A stretch of 51,937 nucleotides of DNA from Pyramidobacter piscolens (GTDB lineage Bacteria > Synergistota > Synergistia > Synergistales > Dethiosulfovibrionaceae), in the NCBI GenBank assembly GCA_004558205.1, contig SFDM01000038.1, positions 1-51,937 of the forward strand, read 5' to 3'. Below are positions 1 through 7,267 of this stretch, piece by piece. A program made the position numbers and the translations under genes. The first letter of the stretch is position 1; every line of letters starts with the position of its first letter. The notes under the pieces are model-generated. The model saw only the letters and a program-made list of their open reading frames with translations. It was not told the origin of the DNA and did no database searches.

Positions 1-704
1 GTTAGTGCCTTTTCCTATTTCAAATCTATCACGGCTTTTTCTGATTCTTCCTCTAGGAATTTTTGCTTTTAATATGTCCTTGACAAAGGGTACACTTCAT
101 TCTTGAGAGTATCCATCACAGGCAGCTGCTGAACATGATCTACATTACATCCGACGGCAGAGAGGTTTGTGAGGTCATGGCACCATGGAAGCTCTATTTT
201 GCCAATCATGACTGGTACGTGTTCGGCGGCGTCATCAGCGACGATTCGCCCGACCAGGACAGGGGCTGTCGCCGCCGCGTCAGCCGGATTAAAGAGCTCT
301 CGCCTTACATGGAAAAGGATAAATATTACTATGGTCTGCGCAGTCACGTGGACAGGGCTTTTTCGCGCGGGGGCAACGAGATGTGGGTCAACGAGAAAAA
401 CTATGAAGAAAAGGGGAAACATCTTTACGAAGTGAAAGCCAGATTTACGGGTGCTTTCTGCGATTCGGTCATGCGCACCGATTTCTTTCCAGGGGAGATA
501 AAAAAGCTCAGGATCAACAAGAATGGGAAGAGCGAAGTGGATTATTTGGTGCTTGTGGAAAACCTCTTTGAAATTAAGCACTGGTTCCTCAGCGCTGCTG
601 ACAGCATTACCGTGGAGGGGCCTTGGAAGCTGAAGGAGGAACTGAAAAAAAGACGTGGGAACCATGCTGAAAAACATGAAAGATCAGGAAGAGAACGAAT
701 ATGA
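1..704 (+). pseudogene. Decayed WYL-domain transcriptional regulator, C-terminal part (5' end outside window)
   Basis: The readable part (frame open from about 84, first ATG at 135) resembles the WYL effector-sensing domain of YafY-type helix-turn-helix regulators: a segment like APWKLYFANHDWYVFGG, then an Arg-rich RRRVSRIKEL stretch. WYL domains bind ligands or nucleic acid and control the attached DNA-binding domain. No HTH is visible. Upstream, plausible regulator-like sequence moves from frame 1 (to about 72) to frame 2 (to about 111) to frame 3, with stops between, so one or more frameshifts seem to have broken the gene. The ATG at 135 has no convincing ribosome binding site. A short functional WYL-only protein is the alternative. 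The gene continues beyond the left edge, so the break could also be a sequencing artefact. Confidence 0.55.
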
Positions 705-784
705 AGTCTGACCTCGCGCTTCGGCATAATTGACAGTCGTCTTTACCGGGCGGAAAAACTTCCATTGAAAGCGCCATAACATAA

Positions 785-830
785 AACAGCCGCCGCAAAC
801 CCTCAAATAAAGGGGTTCGCGGCGGCTGTT
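785..830. terminator. Bidirectional stem-loop between convergent genes
   Basis: An inverted repeat of about 18 bp with few mismatches (left arm AACAGCCGCCGC, right arm GCGGCGGCTGTT) sits between the WYL remnant (plus) and the serine hydrolase (minus). A-rich sequence lies on the left and a T-containing tail on the right. It can terminate transcription from both sides. Confidence 0.7.
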
Positions 831-850
831 CGCGTTTATTTCGTTTACGG

Positions 851-1660
851 TTACGCCTGAAGCGGCGCCATGGCGTCGTAGAGGATCCGGCCGATCTTCG
901 AGCACAGAGCCACACCCTTGTAACGGTCGCTGAGCAGCGTGGTCATGACCACCACGATCAGGGGGCGTTTGCCGAAGGGGAACAGGATGCCCGCGTCGTG
1001 TTCGTGCCCGCCTAGTTCTCCGGTCTTGTGAATCAGGACCTTCTCCAGGTCGTCCACATCGTCGCAGGGGATGTTCGCCGCCAGCTTGTTTTGGAGCTTC
1101 TGGGCCGACAGCATGTCCATTATGCGGTCGCAGCTCGTTTTTGACAGGCCGTCGTGGTTCAGCACATGGGCGTAGAAGGCAGCCACGTCGTCGGCGCAGG
1201 TCCAGTTGTCCTTACCGGCCTTGCGCGCCGTCGAGTCGAGCATCTTTCTCTGCAGGTCCGTCTGAGTCATGCCAAGCTTTTTGGCTGCCGCATTGACGGC
1301 GCCCATGCCAAGGCGGTCGATCAGAGTGTTGGCGGCGCTGTTGTCGCTGACCGCGCACATCAGCAGCGCGTAGTCCTCGATACGCAGCGAAGGATGGGCC
1401 GAGAACTTGTGAAGCAGCCCGCCGTCCACCCGGTGGGCGTCGTCCAGGACGATCTGTTCATCCAGCTTGATCTCGCCGGACTCCACGCGCTCAAAGAGGT
1501 TCCAGAGCACAGGCAGCTTGATCAGGCTTGCCGAGAGCATTTGGCGTCCGCTGTTGTAATCCAGTTTGTCGCCCGTGACGGGATCCAGGATGGCCACAGA
1601 GGCCGTGGCGTCCGAACCGGCGATGGCGCTGATGACGGCGCCTTTCCACAGAGCGCTCAT
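851..1660 (-). CDS. Class A beta-lactamase-like serine hydrolase (COG2367 type)
   Basis: A 269-residue protein with the penicillin-recognising serine hydrolase motifs in the right order and spacing: SxxK as S45-L-I-K48, SDN at 105-107 and KTG at 212-214. The 60-residue gap between the first two equals the class A beta-lactamase spacing. The omega-loop ExxLN carrying the deacylating glutamate is not seen; the region reads LQRKMLD, so efficient beta-lactam hydrolysis is doubtful. No clear signal peptide is visible, so the protein may be cytoplasmic. The start is set at 1658-1660 because this ATG overlaps the permease stop as TGATG, which implies translational coupling. The frame stays open upstream, but that part lies inside the permease gene. 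The true substrate is unknown; a peptidase or esterase acting on the permease substrate is one possibility. Confidence 0.8.
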   Translation of the reverse strand: MSALWKGAVISAIAGSDATASVAILDPVTGDKLDYNSGRQMLSASLIKLPVLWNLFERVESGEIKLDEQIVLDDAHRVDGGLLHKFSAHPSLRIEDYALLMCAVSDNSAANTLIDRLGMGAVNAAAKKLGMTQTDLQRKMLDSTARKAGKDNWTCADDVAAFYAHVLNHDGLSKTSCDRIMDMLSAQKLQNKLAANIPCDDVDDLEKVLIHKTGELGGHEHDAGILFPFGKRPLIVVVMTTLLSDRYKGVALCSKIGRILYDAMAPLQA

Positions 1661-2955
1661 CAGAGCATCATGGCGCGGACAACCGCGTAGATCGTCGTGA
1701 AGAACACGATCAGCCAGCCGTTCTGAAGCACTGAGATCAGGTCGTCGGAACGGGCGAGCCCCATCTGGCCCTGCATGTCGCCCTCGGGGAAGGCGAAGGA
1801 GGTCATCTGGGACCCGATCAGCAGCACGATAGCCCATACGGTCATGGGAATGCCCTGAGTCTCGGCGAGAGCTCTGAACATCTTGTTCAGGATCTCGGCC
1901 TGAGCCACGGCCGCGCCGGGAACGCCGAAGATGCCCACGAGCGTCGTGAAGGCCACGAAGGCGACCTTGCTGCCGCCTTCCACGTAGGGTTTCAAGATCA
2001 CAGCCAGAGCCTGGAAAGCGCCGGCGTCGGAGATGAAGTTGATGAAGGGGTCCAGCAGCACGAAGAAGAAAAACAGCCAGATCAGGTTTTTGGCGCCGTC
2101 GCAGATGGCTCCGATGATGTCCGAAGCCTTAAGCCCGCCGGCGATACCCGTAAGAGCCGCGGTGATCAGCATGATCGCCAGGACGAAGGTGGAGCCGCCC
2201 TCTTTGACGATGCCATAGGCCACCAGCGTGACCATGGAGATGAAGAACACCAACGAGGCGCGCCCCGCCTTGGGGTTGGCCGCCATGGCCTTGTCGGCTT
2301 CGGACTCCACGGCCTCGGCGTAGCTGTTCTTGCCCGCGTACTTCTTCTGCACGTGACCCGCCCAGAAGAACGTGACGATCCACATGATGATCGACACCGG
2401 AAGTCCGGCGTTGAGCAGGAACTGCACGTAGTTGACGCCCGTGAACTCCGTGAGGGCGACCACGGGAGGCGTGAAAGGCCCGAGGAAGAGGCCCGTGGCG
2501 CCCGCGCCGTGAAGCAGCACGGCCATGGCGTTGGGGACCACGCCCATGGACGCTGCGATGGGGATCAGGATGGGAGCGATGATCGCGTTGCCGCCGGCCA
2601 TGGTGCCCAGAAGGCTGACGATGACCACCGACGTGAGCATGACCACGAAGAAAGCCTTGTTCTGAGAGTCCACTTTCAGCTTGCCCGTGACGGCGTTCAC
2701 CATGTAATGGACCACGCCGGTGCGTTTCAGGACCATGCCGAGGCCGCCGCCGAGCAAGATGATCAGCCCGATGTAGCCCAGGAACGACCCCAGTCCGGCG
2801 CGGATGGCTCCGGCCACTTCCATGAGGCCGTGGCCGCCGATGATGGCCGCCGATACGATGCCCACGAGCACCGCGAAGATCTGCCCGAAGGGCAGGAAAC
2901 AGAAGATGATGTACAGAATCAGAGGAATGAGACCGATAAGCGATGGGTTATCCAT
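1660..2955 (-). CDS. Multi-pass ion-coupled permease, GntP/CitMHS-like
   Basis: A 431-residue integral membrane protein with about 11-12 hydrophobic segments in two halves, separated by a charged cytoplasmic loop near residues 200-225. Glycine-rich segments such as ILLGGGLGMVLKRTG and MAGGNAIIAPILIPIA, and a late VGIFGVPGAAVAQAE, resemble the ion-transporter superfamily that imports organic acids or exchanges ions. I cannot assign a substrate or choose between the GntP, CitMHS and Na+/H+ antiporter families from reading alone. The start at 2955 is chosen for its AGGAGG ribosome binding site 8 nt upstream. It is the first gene of a two-gene operon with the serine hydrolase. Confidence 0.75.
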   Translation of the reverse strand: MDNPSLIGLIPLILYIIFCFLPFGQIFAVLVGIVSAAIIGGHGLMEVAGAIRAGLGSFLGYIGLIILLGGGLGMVLKRTGVVHYMVNAVTGKLKVDSQNKAFFVVMLTSVVIVSLLGTMAGGNAIIAPILIPIAASMGVVPNAMAVLLHGAGATGLFLGPFTPPVVALTEFTGVNYVQFLLNAGLPVSIIMWIVTFFWAGHVQKKYAGKNSYAEAVESEADKAMAANPKAGRASLVFFISMVTLVAYGIVKEGGSTFVLAIMLITAALTGIAGGLKASDIIGAICDGAKNLIWLFFFFVLLDPFINFISDAGAFQALAVILKPYVEGGSKVAFVAFTTLVGIFGVPGAAVAQAEILNKMFRALAETQGIPMTVWAIVLLIGSQMTSFAFPEGDMQGQMGLARSDDLISVLQNGWLIVFFTTIYAVVRAMML

Positions 2956-3629
2956 GAATAGAACCTCCTGATTATTTGTGATGGCGATACAGATTGTACA
3001 GCGCCGCGAAGGCGTTGCCAACCCTCCCCGCGGCGGGGAGGGCCCTGTTTATTACGTCGTGGGGAGATTTTTGACAGCCGGTTGGTCAAGGGCGCTGCGG
3101 ACGCGGCTTGCCGGAGCCACCGGGACTTCGGCGATTCCTCGTGGGCAGTGATGATTCAGCTATGGTGCCACCCATGGGAACTTTGAAGAAGGTGAAACAC
3201 GCCTTTCCTGGCGTGCCTGCCGCGCTGCGGGGACAAAGCGGGAAAGCCGGATCAAAAAACGCTGGCGATCCTGCAAAACAGACTGCCGCCTATAGAGAAT
3301 AGGGGATATTCTCTTGACCGATAAGCGCGCTGAACAGAGTAAATTTTTCGCATCACTCCTTTCTCAGGATCCTTTTGAGGAGAGCGGGTACTTGAGCCAC
3401 GTACTTTCTCTCTGCTCTCTGCTTTGTCCCCGGGCGAATCCTGGGGATGCGCCGATGGACGGCGGGAAGCGGCGCTCCGAAAGCGGCGGCGCGCCGTTTT
3501 CGCCTTTTGTCAAAAACACAGCCGCCGCAGCGGCCTCTTTATAAGAGCCCGCTGCGGCGGCTGGATCTTCTCTTCCCTGCTGGCCGCGCAAAAGCGGTCA
3601 GGCTGATAGACAAGGCAGCATGTTCGGTT
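2956..3629. other. Intergenic region without a convincing gene
   Basis: This gap holds the permease ribosome binding site, a small hairpin at 3294-3314 (AGAGAATA / TATTCTCT, 5-nt loop) and a strong hairpin at 3519-3563. Short open frames exist on both strands, but they lack ribosome binding sites and protein-like composition, so I do not call genes. No promoter could be placed with confidence. Confidence 0.5.
3519..3563. terminator. Long GC-rich hairpin, probable terminator of the DUF3870 gene
   Basis: A perfect 15-bp stem (arms starting CAGCCGCCGCAGCGG and ending in its complement) continues through one C/C mismatch into a 5-bp inner stem closed by a TAT loop. It lies downstream of the minus-strand gene ending at 3630. 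On that strand the hairpin is followed by TGTTTTTG. The arm sequence is nearly the same as in the hairpin at 785-830. Confidence 0.65.
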
Positions 3630-3971
3630 TTAATCGGCGCTGATAATGCCGCGTCTCCACGCCCGGTATTTCTTGACGGCGTCCTTGTAGGCTACGGCGA
3701 TAGCTCTCTGCGACGACCCCAGATAGCGGGTGCGGACTCTGTCCAGCAACTCCTCATCGGTGGCCGCCAGCGACCTTCCCAGAAAAAGCTTTTCCACGAA
3801 ACGCGCCGTTAGCGCCAGCGTCATCGACGCTTCCACTTCCTGGATTGCGCCCGTTTCGCTGTCCACAATAAAGGTAATGAAGAACTGGGAGAATTTGTGC
3901 GTGATCGGGTTCTCGCTCTGAACCTTGGCGTTGCCGATAACGCACAGCTGAAAAGGTTCTTTGGAATCCAC
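3630..3971 (-). CDS. DUF3870 domain protein
   Basis: A 113-residue protein resembling DUF3870: an N-terminal strand with VIGNAKV, a central FIVDSETGAIQEVEAS segment, and a C-terminal helix with VRTRYLGSSQRAIAVAYKDA. The function of the family is unknown. The start is set at the GTG at 3969-3971, preceded by GGGGGAG at good spacing. An ATG further upstream lies inside a promoter -10 box, so it would not be in the mRNA. The gene follows pstB on the same strand but appears to have its own promoter, so a phosphate role should not be assumed. Confidence 0.75.
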   Translation of the reverse strand: MDSKEPFQLCVIGNAKVQSENPITHKFSQFFITFIVDSETGAIQEVEASMTLALTARFVEKLFLGRSLAATDEELLDRVRTRYLGSSQRAIAVAYKDAVKKYRAWRRGIISAD

Positions 3972-4005
3972 CCTCACTCCCCCCTGCACTGAACATACTT
4001 TACTC

Positions 4006-4034
4006 ATTATAGCTTTGTCAAGTAAAAAAGACAA
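4006..4034 (-). promoter_or_regulatory. Promoter of the DUF3870 gene
   Basis: On the minus strand, TTGTCT (4029-4034) and a perfect TATAAT (4006-4011) are separated by 17 bp. Transcription would start near 3999, leaving a leader of about 28 nt before the GTG start. Confidence 0.6.
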
Positions 4035-4062
4035 GGGTAAAATTGTAATTTCCGCAAAAAGT

Positions 4063-4821
4063 TTAGAAGAACTTTTCCAGAAAGGTTTCAGCCTCTTCTC
4101 CCTGAGGCAGTTCCGACGCCAGCAGCGTCTTTTGCAGCGCGCCGCCGCCGAGGACGGCGATCCGTTCCGCCAGCTTTCGCGCCTGAGCGAGGCTGTGAGA
4201 CACCATCACGATGGGGTAGCGTTCCCTGAAAGAGAGCAGAAGATCCTCCACGACCGCCGCCGCCTTGCGGTCCAGCGATGCCGTCGGTTCGTCCAAGAGC
4301 AGCAGGTCAGGCTCCAGCGCCAGCGTCCTCGCCAGGCAGAGCCGCTGCTGCTGCCCTCCCGAGAGCTGAGCTGCCGGGGCATTCAGGCGGTTGGCCACCT
4401 CCTTCCAAAGTCCCACGTCCAGAAGCGCCGATTTGACGCGGTCTTCGGCCTCGCTCCCCCTGACGCCTAAAACCAGCGACAGCGGCAGAGCGATGTTCTG
4501 CCGTACGCTCATGGGCAGCGGGTTGGGCGACTGAAAGACCATGCCCGCTTTCCTCCGCAGTTCGGGCAGAGGCAAAGACGCGTTCCCCAGGATCTGCCGC
4601 AATCTGCCGTCGATTTTCAGTTCTATGGAGCCCTCGCTGCGGCAGCCCGTGAAGTGCTCGTTCAGCCGGTTCAGAGACCTCAGAAGCGTCGTCTTGCCCG
4701 AACCTGAACGCCCCAGCAGCACCGTGACCGCATGGTCAGGGCAGTCCAGGCTGATATCATGGAGCACTTCCTGTTCTCCGAAGCAGACCGACAGATGATG
4801 GATGCGCGCGCAGAAATTCAT
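4063..4821 (-). CDS. pstB: Phosphate ABC transporter ATP-binding protein PstB
   Basis: A 252-residue ABC ATPase that powers phosphate import through PstC/PstA at the cytoplasmic face of the inner membrane. Walker A is GRSGSGKT at residues 37-44, the Q-loop reads MVFQSPNP, the signature is LSGGQQQR, Walker B is LLLLDEP, and an H-loop follows in MVSHSL. The insertion carrying the NRLNEHFTGC segment after Walker A is typical of PstB. The start at 4819-4821 overlaps the pstA stop as ATGA, so translation is coupled. No phoU follows, unlike many pst operons. Confidence 0.9.
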   Translation of the reverse strand: MNFCARIHHLSVCFGEQEVLHDISLDCPDHAVTVLLGRSGSGKTTLLRSLNRLNEHFTGCRSEGSIELKIDGRLRQILGNASLPLPELRRKAGMVFQSPNPLPMSVRQNIALPLSLVLGVRGSEAEDRVKSALLDVGLWKEVANRLNAPAAQLSGGQQQRLCLARTLALEPDLLLLDEPTASLDRKAAAVVEDLLLSFRERYPIVMVSHSLAQARKLAERIAVLGGGALQKTLLASELPQGEEAETFLEKFF

Positions 4822-5693
4822 GACCGAACCCCCTTCCAATGACGCTCCAGACCCCTTTGCAGCCCCCAGGCTCCCATCAGGAGGCAGCCCGAGATCACCA
4901 GGAGCGTCAGCGCCGCTCCAAAGCCGCGCAGCAGCTCTGCCTGATCCCGGTACTGCGCAGAGATGTAGAAGATGAAAAAAGGCAGCGCCTCATACTTGGC
5001 CGCCAGCCCCGCCGGCAGCCCTGCGTTCGCCACGGCTCCCGTGACCATGATCACCGCCGTGTCCTCAGCGGCCCGGCCCAGCGCGAGCATGATCCCGCCG
5101 AGGATACCACGGCTGCCCGCGGGGATCAGCAGATGCCTCACAGCCTGCCAAGGCGAGAGCCCCAGCGCTTCCCCCGTAAGCCGCAGGCTGTCGGGCAGGC
5201 CTTCCAATGCCGTTGAAGCGGAGATCACCAGCGAAGGCAGTACCAGCAGCGCCAGACAGAACGCCGACAGCAGCAGGCAGGTCGTGGCGTTCGGCGCGGC
5301 CAGGCGGCGCAGCGCCAGGATCAGCACAAAGCCGAAAAGCCCCATGACGATGGAGGGCACGCCCGCCAAAAGGTCCACCGCCATCCCCAGCCACCGCTTC
5401 ATCCTGGGCCCCGCGAAGCAGGCCAGATAGACGCCGCAGCCGATTCCCGGCGCCAGCGCCAGGAGCATAGTCAGCCCCAGAAGACAGAGCGTCCCCGCCA
5501 CAGCCGGCCAAATCCCGTCCCATACGGGCATCCGTCCCAGAAGGGCGTCCAGAGGCGCCGTATCGCCGAAGAAAAGTTCCAGCCCCAGCGCCGGAATTCC
5601 CTTTGCGCAGAGATAGCCCAGCAGCCACAGCACCGCCGCCGGAACGGCCAGCGCCGAAAACCACGACAGAAGGCGCAGCGCCCGTTCTCTCAT
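4818..5693 (-). CDS. pstA: Phosphate ABC transporter permease PstA
   Basis: A 291-residue inner-membrane permease with about six transmembrane helices. A long periplasmic loop follows the first helix (ALGLELFFGDTAPLDALLG), and an EAA-type cytoplasmic loop near residues 175-200 (EALGLSPWQAVRHLLIPAG) contacts the ATPase. It pairs with PstC as the channel for phosphate delivered by PstS. Its ATG overlaps the pstC stop and its stop overlaps the pstB start, each as ATGA. Confidence 0.9.
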   Translation of the reverse strand: MRERALRLLSWFSALAVPAAVLWLLGYLCAKGIPALGLELFFGDTAPLDALLGRMPVWDGIWPAVAGTLCLLGLTMLLALAPGIGCGVYLACFAGPRMKRWLGMAVDLLAGVPSIVMGLFGFVLILALRRLAAPNATTCLLLSAFCLALLVLPSLVISASTALEGLPDSLRLTGEALGLSPWQAVRHLLIPAGSRGILGGIMLALGRAAEDTAVIMVTGAVANAGLPAGLAAKYEALPFFIFYISAQYRDQAELLRGFGAALTLLVISGCLLMGAWGLQRGLERHWKGVRS

Positions 5694-6535
5694 GAAAGGT
5701 TCCCCTTTCTTGAGCTCAGCCCCCGCACGATCAGGCTGGCCGAGGCGCTGACCAGCAGCAGAATGCCTCCCGCCAGAAAAAGCGAGCTGTAGGCTTGCCC
5801 GCTCACGTCCGACGACGTGACCAGCCCGATATGGGCCGTCAGCGTCCTGAGGGCGTCAAGGGGTGACTTTGCTATCTGTACCGCGTTGCCCGCCAGCATG
5901 GTAGGGATCAGCGTATCGCCCGCCGCGCGCCCGAAGCCCAGCATGGCCGCCGAGATCAGTCCCTTGCGGCAGGCTGGCAGCGCCACCCAGGCCAGGTTCT
6001 GCTCCTGGGACAACCCCAGCGCTTCGGCGGTCAGCCAAGTCTCAGCCGCCGCCAGGCGCATGGCGCCGTCCATGGTCAGCGTCATGGACGGCAGAATCTG
6101 AAGGCTCAGTACCAGCGACGCCGACAGCCAACAGAGCCCCGAGCCGCCCAACCCGTTTCTGATCAGCGGCGTCAGGAGAAAGACCGACGCGAAGCCGTAA
6201 ACCACCGTCGGAATGGCGGTCATGAAGCGGATCAGGCCCATCAGAAGCGCCGCCGCCCAGCGTGGGCCTAAACCGTTGAGAAAACAGGCCGTGCCTACCG
6301 CCAGAAGCCAGCCCATGGCCAGAGAGGAACAGGAGAGCAGCAGAGTGCCCCAGATCATGGGCAGAATGCCAAACCGTCCCGCGTCGGGCTGCCATACCAA
6401 TCCGGTCAAAGCCGGACCGCCGTCCTCCATCAAAGCGCCGAGAGCACAGATAAGAATAAAGCCGAACACAGAGGCCATCAAAGCCCCCACGCACCCAGCC
6501 GAAGCCCGGACCCAAACTGGCGCGTCGCTCGCCAT
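5690..6535 (-). CDS. pstC: Phosphate ABC transporter permease PstC
   Basis: A 281-residue partner permease with about six transmembrane helices and the EAA loop EALGLSQEQNLAWVALPACR. The segment FGRAAGDTLIPTMLAGNA matches the PstC helix after that loop. The start is placed at 6533-6535, with GATGGTGAT as a modest ribosome binding site. An in-frame upstream start would reach into repeat sequence and is less likely. It is the first gene of pstC-pstA-pstB. About 730 bp of repeats and a terminator separate it from pstS, so it probably needs its own promoter. Confidence 0.9.
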   Translation of the reverse strand: MASDAPVWVRASAGCVGALMASVFGFILICALGALMEDGGPALTGLVWQPDAGRFGILPMIWGTLLLSCSSLAMGWLLAVGTACFLNGLGPRWAAALLMGLIRFMTAIPTVVYGFASVFLLTPLIRNGLGGSGLCWLSASLVLSLQILPSMTLTMDGAMRLAAAETWLTAEALGLSQEQNLAWVALPACRKGLISAAMLGFGRAAGDTLIPTMLAGNAVQIAKSPLDALRTLTAHIGLVTSSDVSGQAYSSLFLAGGILLLVSASASLIVRGLSSRKGNLS

Positions 6536-6556
6536 CGAATCACCATCTTTCAATAA

Positions 6557-6584
6557 ATTGTAATTTCTCGGCCTGAAAGTCCAA
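6557..6584 (-). promoter_or_regulatory. Candidate pstC promoter at the edge of a repeat
   Basis: On the minus strand, TTGGAC (6579-6584) and TACAAT (6557-6562) are 16 bp apart, which would start transcription about 15 nt before the pstC ATG. The -35 half lies inside the repeat ending here. The match is moderate. Confidence 0.35.
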
Positions 6585-6758
6585 ATCAAAAGATTTCAAC
6601 GCTAAGGGCGCAAAGGAAAAGTCAAATCTGAATCAACAGTGAAAAACGAATCAATATGACAATAATTTATAGATTTTACTGAGCTTTACGATCCTAAAAA
6701 TCCTTAAGGTTTTTCTTCGCGCATCTTCGCGGCCTTCGTGTTGAGATCTTTTGATCTT
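6571..6758. repeat. Family A repeat, copy A1 (degenerate)
   Basis: This copy follows the family plan: a left part with AAAAGATTTCAACGC and CGCAAAGG, an AT-rich centre, and a right part with the complementary pattern ending in TTGAGATCTTTTGATC. It is AT-richer than the surrounding genes and abuts copy A2 in tandem. The outer terminal repeat is not recognisable. Confidence 0.65.
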
Positions 6759-7046
6759 ATAGCAATTCGCATTCAACGTGCTTAATACCAGACTGAAGAT
6801 CAAAGTCAAAGGATTTCAACGCAAAGGCTGAAGAGAAAGGACGCAAAGGACGCAAAGGAAAAACAAAACCTAAATTATTAATTAAAAAACGAATTAGTGC
6901 GATGGTAATTTATGTATTTTAATTGATTTTGCGGTTCTAAAAGTCTTTCAAGGTTTTCCTTTGCGAACCTTTGCGCCCTTTGCGTTGAAATCTTTTGACG
7001 TGGCTCTTCGATTTGATATTAAGCACGTTAATGGAGAATTAGTATT
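6759..7046. repeat. Family A repeat, copy A2 (complete, with terminal inverted repeats)
   Basis: A 288-bp element. The left end reads ATAGCAATTCGCATT then AACGTGCTTAAT; the right end, read on the other strand, is AATACTAATTCTCCATT then AACGTGCTTAAT. Inside, both halves carry TTTCAACGCAAAGG in inverted orientation around an AT-rich centre, so the whole element can fold into one long imperfect hairpin. The reverse complement matches copy A3 (13255-13531) along almost its full length. It contains no coding sequence and fits a MITE-like non-autonomous element. Confidence 0.8.
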
Positions 7047-7084
7047 ACTGCTGAACCGACGCTTACGCCAGCAGCGCAGAAGGC

Positions 7085-7197
7085 GGCGCTCGATAGACGT
7101 TCCAAGTGCGAAGAAGCCTTCCTCCGACTCAACCGGAGGCGTACTTGACGTACTCCGAGAAGGAGGCGAGCAACTGGGACGTTTAGCGAGTGACGCC
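7085..7197. repeat. Imperfect palindrome next to the family A repeats
   Basis: The left part (GGCGCTCGATAGACGTTCC) and right part (GGGACGTTTAGCGAGTGACG) are imperfect inverted copies. Shorter hairpins are nested inside (CTCCG...CGGAG and GTAC...GTAC). It is GC-richer than family A and has no open frame with protein character. It may be a third repeat type; no second copy was recognised. Confidence 0.45.
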
Positions 7198-7212
7198 CGT
7201 TATCGAACAGAA

Positions 7213-7242
7213 CGCGCGGGGAGAGCTGTGCTTCCCCGCGCG
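7213..7242 (-). terminator. Terminator-like hairpin after pstS
   Basis: A perfect 9-bp stem (CGCGCGGGG / CCCCGCGCG) with a 12-nt loop lies 26 bp past the pstS stop, followed on the minus strand by TTCTGTT. It would separate pstS transcripts from pstCAB. Confidence 0.6.
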
Positions 7243-7267
7243 CCGCAAGTCTATTGTGGAGAGAAAA

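Noticed and set aside
851..1660. Antibiotic-resistance beta-lactamase
   Set aside because: SxxK, SDN and KTG are present, but the omega-loop Glu motif and a clear export signal are missing, and the gene is coupled to a permease.
3108..3544. Two short plus-strand open frames in the gap after the permease
   Set aside because: No ribosome binding sites, no recognisable domains, and the second runs into the terminator hairpin.
6571..7197. CRISPR array in the repeat-rich pst gap
   Set aside because: The repeats are long, inverted and few; there are no regularly spaced short direct repeats and no cas genes.
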